From assembly GCA_964611335.1 (NCBI GenBank), contig CAZSXR010000003.1, positions 483,969-547,968 on the forward strand: a DNA stretch of 64,000 nucleotides, in the 5' to 3' direction. The notes below the pieces were generated by a model that was not told the DNA's origin, ran no database searches, and saw nothing but the letters and a program-made list of their open reading frames with translations. Source of the stretch: BOG-1112 sp964611335. GTDB lineage: Bacteria > Bdellovibrionota_B > Oligoflexia > Oligoflexales > Bog-1112. A program made the position numbers and the translations under genes. This document shows, piece after piece, positions 16,580 to 26,196 of this stretch (position 1 is the stretch's first letter; every line of letters starts with the position of its first letter).

Positions 16580-18452
16580 TAATTCCCAATATTGCGAAAA
16601 AAACTTCGTTGTCAACAAACGCTGTATCGTTATCTTTCAACCCTCCTTGCGTGTACCATAAATCCTCAAGAACATTCCATCGGAAGACTTTCTTGTAGAT
16701 ATTGGTGATATCATCTGAGGCTTTTGAACACTGCTCTTGTCCTTTACATTCGGGTGCTTCTTTGTAAACTTCCATAAGCTGTCTCTCTAAAAACGCTTGT
16801 CCTCTGTAAAACTGAATGAAGGATTTAGGTAATAAAACCCCTAATTTTATAGCGCGATCGAAGAGTTCTTTGGCTTGATTGAGACCTGGGATTTTAGAAG
16901 CGGAATAGGAGTGAATCAATGCATTCACGTCTTCTTTTCTTACTCCCTCTTTCCAAGTCATAGCACCTTTGAGCCCATCTCCAATCAAACGTGCGTTCCC
17001 AAAAGAGATACCTAAAATAATTTTAAACAAAGATTTTGCTTCTTCTAAACTAAATTCACCCACACTTCCAAAGTCGATCAGAGTGAGCGTATATTTTGTA
17101 GGATTTTTGGTATCAGCATCTAAAAACACGTTGCCAGGATGCAGGTCTGCATGAAATACATGTTTACCAAAAATAGCTTCTCGAACCCACACATACAATA
17201 ATTGACTCAAGGCTTCTTTTTTAATTTTGTAAAATTCAGGGCCGAAATTTTGAATGCTTGATCCTTTAGCGCAATTTAAAAAAAGAACTTTAGATGTGGA
17301 TTTTAGTTCCGAAACTTCACGATTAATTTTTAGATGGCCTTTTATTTGTCCATCGTAGAAAGATCCTTTGTGAATATTTTCGAGCTCGGTCAGAAAATTC
17401 AATTCCTCAGTTAAAGCTTCTTCAAGATCTTTGATGAATTTTAAAATACTCTGATCTTCTGTGAGATTGCGGAGAACTGCGAATTCCCCTTCTGCTTTTT
17501 TATCAATTCCCGGTCTTTGAACTTTAATAATAACTTTCTGCCCCTTTAAATCTTCTACTAAATAAACCTGACCTACACTCGCTGCTGCTAGAGGCTTATC
17601 TGGAAAAGTTTTAAATACCGTTTCAAAAGAAACACCCATTTCCTGTTCTATAATCTCTTTTGCGAGAGGATTGGGAAACGCTTTGATGTTCTGTCTCAGT
17701 CTATTTAATACCTGTGTTAGTGCAGGTGAATTGACATCATTGCTAAACAATTGAAATGCTTTTTGAAGGACAGGACCGCAGTGATTTAAAATGACGCCAA
17801 GAACTTCTTGAGGTTCAGCATTTTCTTCAAGTAGGAGCACATCCGCCAATATAGAGCGTTTAGTTCCCATATCAAGTGCGTCAAAATATTTTTCTAAAAC
17901 AAGTTGCAGGAAGTTTTTAAAAGCTTCAGGAACCTGGCTCAGATCGACTCCCTGTTCAGGACTCAGCAGCATAGTAATGGCTGTTGTTTTTGAAAAGTTA
18001 AAGTTCTTTACGGAAATATTGATAAGGGCGTCTAATTCCTCCAGAAGCGTGTCATCGAGAAGAGAACATATTTGAATCTGGGATAGAAAATTATAGGAAG
18101 CTCCTAAAAATTGGGAAGACAAAGAAGAAATTTGATTACCTGCAAGGGCGAGTAGGAGAGAGTTTAAAAGGGAATTATCACCTGATCCTTTTAAAAGTTC
18201 TTTGAGTCTTTTATCTTTTGCGATTTCATTCAGTGTTTGAGGATCTTTCAAGTAAAGCGCAACATCTCGAGTATCGCGAGTCAAAATATGTCTATAGGCT
18301 TTGTAAACTTCTTCTTTGGATCCGAGCCGGTCTTCACGAACGGCTACGAGTTTGGAGAGAAATTTTTGGAGTACATACTGTGGACTTTCCGCCTTGAGTG
18401 AAAAGGGAATAACAATAAAACTCAGAAGGTACAAAATACGCATGATTTTCAT
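16563..18452 (-). CDS. UbiB/ABC1 (ADCK)-type kinase-like protein with signal peptide
   Basis: A 629-residue protein beginning MKIMRILYLLSFIVIPFSLKAES, a good Sec signal with a cleavage site after LKA. A helical region fills the next ~230 residues. The ABC1 kinase core follows: KPLAAASVGQVY (Ala-rich nucleotide loop), VIIKVQRPGI (Lys), EELNFLTELENI, FHADLHPGNVF (catalytic Asp/Asn) and LIDFGSVGEF (DFG). The UbiB KxGQ signature upstream appears as KAFQ, so the Gly is lost. The family normally works in the cytoplasm on ubiquinone synthesis or lipid handling, and has no signal peptide. Export would be atypical because ATP is absent from the periplasm. Its ATG overlaps the RCC1-like stop upstream, making it the last gene of a five-gene operon. 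Confidence 0.8.
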   Translation of the reverse strand: MKIMRILYLLSFIVIPFSLKAESPQYVLQKFLSKLVAVREDRLGSKEEVYKAYRHILTRDTRDVALYLKDPQTLNEIAKDKRLKELLKGSGDNSLLNSLLLALAGNQISSLSSQFLGASYNFLSQIQICSLLDDTLLEELDALINISVKNFNFSKTTAITMLLSPEQGVDLSQVPEAFKNFLQLVLEKYFDALDMGTKRSILADVLLLEENAEPQEVLGVILNHCGPVLQKAFQLFSNDVNSPALTQVLNRLRQNIKAFPNPLAKEIIEQEMGVSFETVFKTFPDKPLAAASVGQVYLVEDLKGQKVIIKVQRPGIDKKAEGEFAVLRNLTEDQSILKFIKDLEEALTEELNFLTELENIHKGSFYDGQIKGHLKINREVSELKSTSKVLFLNCAKGSSIQNFGPEFYKIKKEALSQLLYVWVREAIFGKHVFHADLHPGNVFLDADTKNPTKYTLTLIDFGSVGEFSLEEAKSLFKIILGISFGNARLIGDGLKGAMTWKEGVRKEDVNALIHSYSASKIPGLNQAKELFDRAIKLGVLLPKSFIQFYRGQAFLERQLMEVYKEAPECKGQEQCSKASDDITNIYKKVFRWNVLEDLWYTQGGLKDNDTAFVDNEVFFAILGITSAEE

Positions 18453-19708
18453 TCTCCCTCAAACTTAAATAATGGAAGCAGATCATCGATATAAACTTCC
18501 ACGTTTGGTACGTTTGCATCTGGTGCGAGAGTGAGATGAGAATCTTTCCATCTCATAAAAAAACATTCCACCTTTGCGTTGCGTTTCACAACACAGACTT
18601 CTTCGTTGAAATGTGCAATTTGAACGAGGGGACTTAGATCGGCAAGTTGCGTATTTACAGGAGTGGTGTTGGAGGGACCCCATATATGGGATAGACCATT
18701 TTTACTAATTGAAAATCCTATATGAGCTCCCATTGCCATATAGATAATGGGACCAACTCTGTCAGGAAGGTGTAGGTTTGATGCGTAGGATCCCCAGCAT
18801 TTCAGAGTGTCGTCTTCTAAAATAGCACAGGTATTGTATTCGCCTGAAAAAGCGCGCAAGACGGTATTAATGTCTTTAGGTATTTTCGTGGCACTCTCAC
18901 TATTTTTTGATCCCCAACACCTTGGATGCATATCTTTATCGGTAACACAGACATGATGGTAACCAAGAGAAAATTGTGTAATAGGTCCTAAATCTTTAGG
19001 AATCGCTAAAACGTTTACCTCTAATTTTTCACCCCAAGCTTTTAAAACTCTGCTCTCTTCGAGTACGTAGGTCACATGAGGAACAGCAGAAACTTGCACG
19101 ACTTTTCCTAGGTCGAGTGGAACTTCTCTTTCAATTTGACCCCAAGTGTAAACTTTCCCTTCTTCGGAGAGAGCACTTATATGATAGGAACCTGCTGATA
19201 TTTCTTTGAGAGGGCCCATATTTTTAGGCATAATTTTGTTCGTTTCGGATTCTTCCTGAATCGACTTAGGTCCCCAACAGACCGCTTTTCGTTCTTTGTC
19301 AATGATGCATTTTTGACCCTCACTTATAGCAATACGTTGTGGGATATGACCGTTGTAATAACTGGTTTCTATTTTAGTTTGATCACGTTTCTCTTTGTCC
19401 TGTTTCTTTTTATTTATAAATTCTTGAATCCATATTTTTATATCTTCAATATCGAGTTCTTTTAATAAATGTTCTTCGAAAGTATCGTGATGCAGCGATC
19501 TTTCCGAGTCGCAGTGTTTTTGTTCGCAGTCTATGGGGTTAATCAGATTATTTTCTTTTATATGCTCTGCAAAAGATGTGAGTTCATCTTCTTCTATAAT
19601 TTTTAATTCGAAGAGTTGCGCAAAATAAGCTGTAAATTCTATAACAGGATTGTTTTGTGCGTTTGCAAGAAGGAATATACTTAGAAAGTAGAAAATGCTT
19701 TTTTTCAT
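18449..19708 (-). CDS. exported RCC1-like beta-propeller protein, copy A
   Basis: A 419-residue protein with a Sec-type signal (MKKSIFYFLSIFLLANAQN). Residues ~20-125 form a helical head containing LINPIDCEQKHCDSERSLHH, a block shared with the next gene upstream. Residues ~130-410 hold about seven repeats of the RCC1 type, each with a small-residue/Gly turn and a WG pair (VCWGP, YTWGQ, KAWGE, RCWGS, KCWGS, HIWGP). These form a seven-bladed propeller used for protein binding. The target is unknown. Its stop overlaps the kinase start (ATGA). Copy B lies 163 bases upstream on the same strand. Confidence 0.8.
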   Translation of the reverse strand: MKKSIFYFLSIFLLANAQNNPVIEFTAYFAQLFELKIIEEDELTSFAEHIKENNLINPIDCEQKHCDSERSLHHDTFEEHLLKELDIEDIKIWIQEFINKKKQDKEKRDQTKIETSYYNGHIPQRIAISEGQKCIIDKERKAVCWGPKSIQEESETNKIMPKNMGPLKEISAGSYHISALSEEGKVYTWGQIEREVPLDLGKVVQVSAVPHVTYVLEESRVLKAWGEKLEVNVLAIPKDLGPITQFSLGYHHVCVTDKDMHPRCWGSKNSESATKIPKDINTVLRAFSGEYNTCAILEDDTLKCWGSYASNLHLPDRVGPIIYMAMGAHIGFSISKNGLSHIWGPSNTTPVNTQLADLSPLVQIAHFNEEVCVVKRNAKVECFFMRWKDSHLTLAPDANVPNVEVYIDDLLPLFKFEGE

Positions 19709-19871
19709 CTAGGTCTCCCAAAATCGCAACATGGAAGAAGATCTTCTATGTAAAGTTCTAAATTCTTAGGTGCTTGGTATTCATTGCTTCATAAAGATCT
19801 TTCTTTGTTTTTCTTTCATACAAAAAGAAATCTACAAACCTTACTTTAAGAAAGATTTAAAATTGAATGCT

Positions 19872-21128
19872 TTATTTAAATTTTTGGAGTAAGTCATCGA
19901 TATATATTTCTAACTCCTTAGGGGGAACAGGCATCTCCGTGTTAAGAAATACTTTTTGGTTTTTTCTTCCATTCACAGTTTCGTATCCGATATCGAAACC
20001 AAAACAATGAATTTTTGCCTTTGCATCGACTACACAGATTTGGGACGTCGAAGTGTACATGTAAACAATCGGGCTTAGAGCTTTTAAAAGGGGATCTAAT
20101 TCAACAGGTAAACCTGAAGACCAACATTTCGGGACGCCATCTTTTTGAAGTGCGCAGGAATAAAATCGATCAGTAGCGATTTGAACCACAGGTCCCAAAT
20201 CGGCTGGTGGTATAGATTCTCCCCATAAGCCACGTCCCCAGCATTCTACTTTTCCGTTTTCTAATAAAGCACAAGAGTGAAAAGTAGCGGCTGAAATTTG
20301 TTTTAATGATCCAAGATTTGAAGGAATATCTTTTTGTTTGAAATCATTTTTTCCAAAACAGTGTCCATTCATATTGATATCGAGAGCACAAGCATGTTCT
20401 TCGCCAACAGAAATTTGAAAAAAAGTTTGATCAGAGGGTAGGGTTGCGTCATGGTAGTTATTAGAATCCAAAGATAAAGCTCTTCCTGTCTCATCCAGTA
20501 CGTAGCTTACACGAGGACCTGAAGAGATTTGCACAATTTTAAGAGGTTGTGAGGATATTTTCCTAACACCCTTATAATTCCCCCAACTCTGTATGTCACC
20601 GCTTTCTTCCAAGGCGAAGAAAATTGAATCTTCAAAAGAGATTTCTTTAATATTCTTAGATGTGGGTATATTTCCTTTAGCACTTGGTCCCCAACATACA
20701 ATTTTGTGTTCTTTATCTATTGCGCAGGTATTTTCAGACCATCCTGCTACGCGTTGGGGCATGTTTCTTTTCCAAAGTGATTGAGTTTCTTCTTTCATTT
20801 CATTGCGTTTTTGTTCATCTTGCTTTCTTCTTCTTAGAAAATTCTGAAGCCATATTTTAAGACTTTCTAAATCCAAGTCTTTTTCAAGATGTGATTCGAG
20901 CATTTCATAGTGGAGTGTTCTATCGGAATTACAGTGCTTGATTGTGCAGTTTATCGGATTGATAAGGTCATTTTTATCTAAATTGTCTGCGAAACTTATG
21001 ATCTCTTCATCTGTAATTACTTTAATTTCAAGTAATTGCTTAATATAAGCTTCGAATGCTACTGTGGACTCTTCAAGAGTATTTCCAAGCATGAGTATGC
21101 TTAAAATTAAAATTAATTTTTTCATCAT
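19872..21128 (-). CDS. exported RCC1-like beta-propeller protein, copy B
   Basis: A 418-residue paralogue of the gene at 18449-19708, diverged but colinear. A short hydrophobic signal (MMKKLILILSILMLG) is followed by the same helical head (LINPINCTIKHCNSDRTLH), then seven propeller repeats (VCWGP, QSWGN, LSLDS, HCFGK, ECWGR, KCWSS, HCFGF). Third and sixth repeats have lost the WG pair. The ATG overlaps the stop of the transglutaminase-vWA gene (ATGA), so its translation is coupled. The gap to copy A (19709-19871) shows no convincing promoter or terminator. Confidence 0.8.
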   Translation of the reverse strand: MMKKLILILSILMLGNTLEESTVAFEAYIKQLLEIKVITDEEIISFADNLDKNDLINPINCTIKHCNSDRTLHYEMLESHLEKDLDLESLKIWLQNFLRRRKQDEQKRNEMKEETQSLWKRNMPQRVAGWSENTCAIDKEHKIVCWGPSAKGNIPTSKNIKEISFEDSIFFALEESGDIQSWGNYKGVRKISSQPLKIVQISSGPRVSYVLDETGRALSLDSNNYHDATLPSDQTFFQISVGEEHACALDINMNGHCFGKNDFKQKDIPSNLGSLKQISAATFHSCALLENGKVECWGRGLWGESIPPADLGPVVQIATDRFYSCALQKDGVPKCWSSGLPVELDPLLKALSPIVYMYTSTSQICVVDAKAKIHCFGFDIGYETVNGRKNQKVFLNTEMPVPPKELEIYIDDLLQKFK

Positions 21129-24100
21129 TTCTCCACTCCACCTGCATAGTTTAAGAAGTGACGAAGCTGTTCCTGTTCGATGTCGTCGAACTCATTGAGT
21201 GGGATTCTTGTTAAAGTTTCCATATGAATCATCAGATCGTCGCAAACTTTTTCCAGAAGAGACCTATTTTTGAAAATATAGGATTTTGCAAAAATACGGA
21301 GACGTTCTAAATGCTGAGCCAAAGGACGATTGTGTTTTATGTTTTTCCAAGACAAACTTTCCAAGTCTTTGTAGTATTGTAAAGGCAATTTGTGAGTCTT
21401 ATTTATATCCTTGGCACGTTCCGATAGTAAAATCGCAAGTCGACTGGCTTCTTGAAGTTGTATAGAAACATTCGAACTCAAAGAAGATGTTGAGTGCTCA
21501 GTATAAAGAACGCTGCTGTCGACTTTTAAATCTTTTTTTGCTGCATCAAACAAATAACTATGCATAAGTTCTCTTGTAAACTCACTATAGAATCCATTTT
21601 CAAAGCCAATGCTGCGTGAGTCCATTGCAAATTTGATAAGATCCTGATTGGTGTCTCCAATCGCTATAAACATAGCTTGAACAGGTGTTCTGCGATCTAT
21701 TGCGTTTCTAGCTTTTGTGAGTTCTTCGAGATTGACTTGTGAACCACCGTCGGACATCAGAACGATATTGGCAGCCGCAAGAGGCTCGCCTGCACGTTTT
21801 TCTGCGTCTGCAATAAGTGCAAGGGCCTGTATCATTGCTTTTTGAATGTCGGTTCCTCCACCGGCTCTAGCAAGTTTTGAAGCATAATTGTGTATGAGAT
21901 CCAAAGCTTCTTGAGTCGTTGTGATACGTGTGGGTTCTCCAGGTTTGTCATCGAAAGGAATCAGAAGAACGCGATGCTTGTGATGTCCACTTGCAGAAAT
22001 TTCACTTAAAGCACGAGCAGTGAAGGCAGAAATAAGACCTGCCTGAAATTTTGCAGGATCTCCACCCATACTTCCTGAAATGTCATAAAGCACAATCGTG
22101 ATTTTTTCCGAGTCTTCTTTTCCTCGTCCCGTAGGAAGCTGCAGGTGTTTACGGCGTGTCATAACATAAGCAGTATTTTCTTTAATATTATCTTCGATAC
22201 TGAGACCGGGTTGCATCAAGATAGCCCGTGCCATTTCCGCAAATCTTTGCAGAGGCATAAGATTGCGTCCCATAGGTCGAGGAAGGTCTCTTAGCCATGA
22301 AAGCACTTCTTGAAACTCAGGGCGTGGAGTTGAACTCATAATAAAATCTGTAACAGGATATAAGCTTGCAAGTAGACGCAAGTCGTACATTTTTCCTTCG
22401 TGCATCAGTCTTGCTATTTCTTTAGTCGGAGCATTCGGACCTACAGTTTTTAAACTGTATTGCTGCTGTAAGTAGTTTTGAACTAAAGGAGGAAGACTAT
22501 CATAGAAAGCTTTGACGGCTGAAATCTCTTGAGAATCGACGTGTGATAAACCATAAATTTCGGACTGAACTTTATTCAAAGCATGGATCAAAGCACTTGC
22601 AAGAGCTCTATCTGTTTCTTCATCCAGTACACTTGTAAAAAACTCTACTGACTTTTTAGCTCTGTAAACATCTTTGTAAGTGCTTGCTAAATCTCTTTTA
22701 TTTAACATCAGGTCCGTATAACGGATCCAATTTTCCAAATTTTCATGTTCATTTTCATGGATACGTAAAGCTCCGTTATAAATTTCTTCAAGTTTGTTAT
22801 CTTTTACACTTCTAAACAAAGATTTCGCCTTATTGAGAAGGTCCAAAGTCACACTCCCCTTATTGTTGGGATCGAGTATAACTTGCAAAAGAACACGCAA
22901 AGCACGTTCACGGAATGGATTCCGCTCGGGACTCGGTTCGAGTTCCAAAGAACCCAATTCTAGTTTGCTTGCAAGTTCTTCGGAATTTATGTCGGAGAGT
23001 GCGTCTTTCTTATCTTTTGTATCCTCTGTTTTTGTTGAGTTCTTGTCTTTTGCAAAATCTTTAAGACGATCTTCCGTATCTTTTTTCAACTGCTCTTCTT
23101 TGGAAAGAGGTTTGTCCCTCTTTTCATCTCCTTTTGCCTGAGAGTCTGGAGTCCCATCTTTAGAATCTTTGTCTTCTTCCGGTGGCTCTACAAGAGGATT
23201 GGGAAGATCTCTATCAGAATATTCATCTTTTTCCCCCTCTTCGTCTTGTTTATCTTTCTTGTCTTTTTTTACAGGGGTTGGATCGAAAGGAATCCAACGA
23301 CCTTCATTATAAACTTCAACCCATGCGTGAGCTTCCCCAGGCATTACCAAATAACTTTTTTTGTCAGCGCCATTTTTATGTTTTTTTGCTCTGAATCCAC
23401 CCACCACTCGAGAAGGAATTTTATAGACATCACGAAGCAAGGACACCATTGTGTAAGCAGCCATATCACATTGAAAGGCCCCCGCTTCGAGTGCTTTGAT
23501 GGGATCTGTTTCTGAACGTTCTCCGACACTGTACAGGTATTTGCTTGCAATATGTGCTGCGATTGCTTGAGAAAGATGTTCTACATTTTTTGTATGATCT
23601 TCCTCAGGTTTGAAAGCTTGGAACAGAGTTGTTTTTATCAAACTTGGCCACTCTTCCAGTTTAAAACCTACAGGACGTGTGTAGATTTCTAACAAAGGTG
23701 GTGACAGTGTTTCGAGAGTTGAAGAACTCAAAGGTATAATCACTTCATCTAATTCTGTACTCATCGTGAGATCATAAGAACCCTTTGTGTTTCTAAGGAC
23801 CTCCACTCTCGGATCTGAAGCCTGCAAAGGCTTATAGGAAGGAGGGAGAAAGATGCGTACCTTTTTATTTCCGTATGTATGAAGAATCAGCTGTGCATTC
23901 GAATCTTTGTTAGTAGAAGGATTTTGAAAAATACCAGGAAGATTTGCTTCCTGAAGGGGATATTGTGCACCTCTTATAATTTCAGAAAAATACCTTTGAC
24001 CAAAGTAAGGTGTTTCAAAATTCACTTCCGCAACTATATATTGATCTTCTTTTTCACCTTTACTCTTATCTTTTTCCGTGTCTTTAGTATTGGGCTTGTA

Positions 24101-24640
24101 TTTGTCTGGGGTTTCGGGATAACGAGGCTTTTGTTTTTGCTTATCCCCTTTTGTATTTTCATCTTTTGTATCTTGGTCATCTTTTTTATTTTCGTCGTTT
24201 GATTTGTCAGATTCTTCTACAGCTTCGAAGCGTTGTAGATATTGAGAAAGAAATTGCAGTGCTAGAAGATTGGATTGCAAGTCAATTTGTGGGCAACGTT
24301 TGCGAGTAATAAGGTTTGTCGAATCGCTAATAACTTCGTTAATCAGCTTTTTGTCGAGAGCTGTCTCCGAAGCTATGAAATTCTTCAGTGCAAAGTTGAC
24401 CCTTGAAAGAGAGCTGCGCTGATTCATGCGTTCGAAAAGTGCTTTGCCGCTTTCTATCGAGAAGACTCGCGCAAAGGGATCGTGATGTGGAAACAAACGC
24501 GTTGTATAAGCTTGGATGAGTATTTTTATTTTGGAGGAAGCTTCTCTTAGCTCAGAGTCGTTATTCTCAAGAGCAAAAGACAAATCTCTAAGAAAAAAAA
24601 TGAAGATTAAAAAAAATATTTTCAAGCATCTACAACGCAT
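21125..24640 (-). CDS. exported transglutaminase-like plus von Willebrand A domain protein
   Basis: About 1171 residues from the ATG at 24640. An upstream in-frame GTG at 24652 is possible, but GTGAGG at good spacing favours 24640. A signal (MRCRCLKIFFLIFIFFLRDLSFA) leads into the protein. The transglutaminase core is near residues 385-455 with an intact triad: Cys in GAFQCDMAAY, His in EAHAWVEVY, Asp in WIPFDPTP. Lys/Asp/Glu-rich linkers flank it. The vWA domain starts near residue 850 with a full MIDAS (DISGS, GGTD, MSDGG). vWA proteins commonly partner MoxR ATPases such as the one encoded 13 bases upstream. Cross-linking or cleaving a surface protein under ATPase control is one possible role. 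Confidence 0.85.
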   Translation of the reverse strand: MRCRCLKIFFLIFIFFLRDLSFALENNDSELREASSKIKILIQAYTTRLFPHHDPFARVFSIESGKALFERMNQRSSLSRVNFALKNFIASETALDKKLINEVISDSTNLITRKRCPQIDLQSNLLALQFLSQYLQRFEAVEESDKSNDENKKDDQDTKDENTKGDKQKQKPRYPETPDKYKPNTKDTEKDKSKGEKEDQYIVAEVNFETPYFGQRYFSEIIRGAQYPLQEANLPGIFQNPSTNKDSNAQLILHTYGNKKVRIFLPPSYKPLQASDPRVEVLRNTKGSYDLTMSTELDEVIIPLSSSTLETLSPPLLEIYTRPVGFKLEEWPSLIKTTLFQAFKPEEDHTKNVEHLSQAIAAHIASKYLYSVGERSETDPIKALEAGAFQCDMAAYTMVSLLRDVYKIPSRVVGGFRAKKHKNGADKKSYLVMPGEAHAWVEVYNEGRWIPFDPTPVKKDKKDKQDEEGEKDEYSDRDLPNPLVEPPEEDKDSKDGTPDSQAKGDEKRDKPLSKEEQLKKDTEDRLKDFAKDKNSTKTEDTKDKKDALSDINSEELASKLELGSLELEPSPERNPFRERALRVLLQVILDPNNKGSVTLDLLNKAKSLFRSVKDNKLEEIYNGALRIHENEHENLENWIRYTDLMLNKRDLASTYKDVYRAKKSVEFFTSVLDEETDRALASALIHALNKVQSEIYGLSHVDSQEISAVKAFYDSLPPLVQNYLQQQYSLKTVGPNAPTKEIARLMHEGKMYDLRLLASLYPVTDFIMSSTPRPEFQEVLSWLRDLPRPMGRNLMPLQRFAEMARAILMQPGLSIEDNIKENTAYVMTRRKHLQLPTGRGKEDSEKITIVLYDISGSMGGDPAKFQAGLISAFTARALSEISASGHHKHRVLLIPFDDKPGEPTRITTTQEALDLIHNYASKLARAGGGTDIQKAMIQALALIADAEKRAGEPLAAANIVLMSDGGSQVNLEELTKARNAIDRRTPVQAMFIAIGDTNQDLIKFAMDSRSIGFENGFYSEFTRELMHSYLFDAAKKDLKVDSSVLYTEHSTSSLSSNVSIQLQEASRLAILLSERAKDINKTHKLPLQYYKDLESLSWKNIKHNRPLAQHLERLRIFAKSYIFKNRSLLEKVCDDLMIHMETLTRIPLNEFDDIEQEQLRHFLNYAGGVEK

Positions 24641-24653
24641 GAGACCCCTCACC

Positions 24654-26111
24654 TTATTTTTGGCCTTGCATAATCAGAAATTCAAAATCGCTATCTGCGC
24701 AATGTGCACTGCCTAAGCAGCTGCCCGATGCAAGTTTGATGTGTTTTTGAAGGTCTGTGTATTTTGCAAGAAGAACATCACGGAATCTTTTTTGTTCCTC
24801 GATCAGATTGTGAATAAGACCTCTTTCACGTTCATCTCTCGCTTTGCTTGGATCTATAGTCCAACCGAAATCGATGTCGACTTGGCTTTCATCGTTTGTA
24901 AGCTTCAATCGAGTTGTACCGGGGCCGATTGTGGTCATGACGAGATAGGCTCTCCATAGAGAAAGAACACCGAGTTCTATAGGTTTCTGCGTGGAAATAG
25001 TGAGATCATCTGCAAGATTCGAGAGTAAAAAATCTACAAAAGCGGAAAGTTGAATCACTGTAGGAATACGTAAAAGATTGCGTGTGTTGTAATCACAAGA
25101 AGGGAAGTAGACAAAAGTTTCTTTGCGATCCTTTACATTTCTTTCAGAAATTTCGATCGCGTCATGTGTGATTTCACGCATTTTTGCAAGAAGTTCGTTG
25201 TAAGATAGGTCAAACATATGAGTCGTTTTCATCATGACTGTCGAAAGAAATCGCAGAGTTTCCCAATCAATGACTTCAGCCTCCAAAAAAACGCTGTTGT
25301 TTTGAGCCTTTTCTGAGACTTTCCTGAGTGCTGCGAGTTTGCGTTTTTCTTTTTCGCGCTTGAGAAGTTCTTCACGTTGGGTTTCATCAAGCCAGTTGTA
25401 TGCAAAGACTTTGTAACGGAAACGGTTTAAAAAAGCGGGAGCAGTTGTGCCTAAACCATTCAGCATAAATTGTTCGAAAATTTCGGGAAGATTGGCATTG
25501 CTTGTAGCAAAAATGGTTTCCGTTTTTGCTTTTATGAGTTTGTTACCAGCCATCACTTCTCTTTCTTCAAGGAGGCTGAGTAAGCTGGAGAGTGCTGCAG
25601 GGTTTCCTTTTTCCGCTTCATCGAGAAGTGCTACAGCGTAATCCGCAAGTGAACCTGTGGTGTTGATTTCGAATTGACCCAGTTTTGCTTTTTCAAAATT
25701 CTGACCACCTGTAAATGCCTGTTCGGTGATCATTTGATGGAGCTGCATCTGGAAAGTAGGATCTTTCTCTCCTTTAAGTATCCATCTTACAAGCGCAGAC
25801 TTAGCACTTCCTGGAGGCCCGTAAAGGAACATATTTCCCTTATCTAAACGTGCAAGCGTTGCTGCGTGATGTACGGTTCCTAAATTCAAAAAGGTATTGT
25901 CGAAAACACGAAAGCGTCTACGCAGTGTGTCTCGCAGTTCGGAAAGTTTAGTGATGCCTTCAGGGGTAAGGCCTTCAAATTCCATGGTTGTTTCGTTGAT
26001 ATTCACGAGAGAGTTCAGAGTTGAATTTGTAGGAATGTCTGCAAAGCTGGGGCTTGTCATAAAACTCAGAGCCGTATAGAAGCCTACGGTTTTGACGAGC
26101 TTGAATCTCAT
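24654..26111 (-). CDS. MoxR/RavA-like AAA+ ATPase with signal peptide
   Basis: A 485-residue protein beginning MRFKLVKTVGFYTALSFMTSPSFAD, which reads as a Sec signal. AGGA sits eight bases before this ATG. The next Met (residue ~43) has no ribosome site, so the signal looks real. The AAA+ core has Walker A GPPGSAKSALV, Walker B ALLDEAEKG, sensor-1 Asn in IFATSNANLPE and Arg finger region FLNRFRYKV, all intact. MoxR ATPases are cytoplasmic chaperone-like machines working with vWA proteins, one of which is the next gene. An exported member would lack a known ATP supply. This is the first gene of the five-gene operon. Confidence 0.85.
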   Translation of the reverse strand: MRFKLVKTVGFYTALSFMTSPSFADIPTNSTLNSLVNINETTMEFEGLTPEGITKLSELRDTLRRRFRVFDNTFLNLGTVHHAATLARLDKGNMFLYGPPGSAKSALVRWILKGEKDPTFQMQLHQMITEQAFTGGQNFEKAKLGQFEINTTGSLADYAVALLDEAEKGNPAALSSLLSLLEEREVMAGNKLIKAKTETIFATSNANLPEIFEQFMLNGLGTTAPAFLNRFRYKVFAYNWLDETQREELLKREKEKRKLAALRKVSEKAQNNSVFLEAEVIDWETLRFLSTVMMKTTHMFDLSYNELLAKMREITHDAIEISERNVKDRKETFVYFPSCDYNTRNLLRIPTVIQLSAFVDFLLSNLADDLTISTQKPIELGVLSLWRAYLVMTTIGPGTTRLKLTNDESQVDIDFGWTIDPSKARDERERGLIHNLIEEQKRFRDVLLAKYTDLQKHIKLASGSCLGSAHCADSDFEFLIMQGQK

Positions 26112-26196
26112 GTTGAGTCTTCCTTTTTGAAATCAAAGATCTTTAAAGGAAGTCAATCTATGTGAAACTGTATGAGGGGATTATTATCAGGATATG

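Noticed and set aside
26111..26111. Idea that the MoxR signal peptide is a start-site error
   Set aside because: The signal-bearing ATG has AGGA at proper spacing, while the next in-frame Met has none, so the signal was kept, with the biological puzzle noted.
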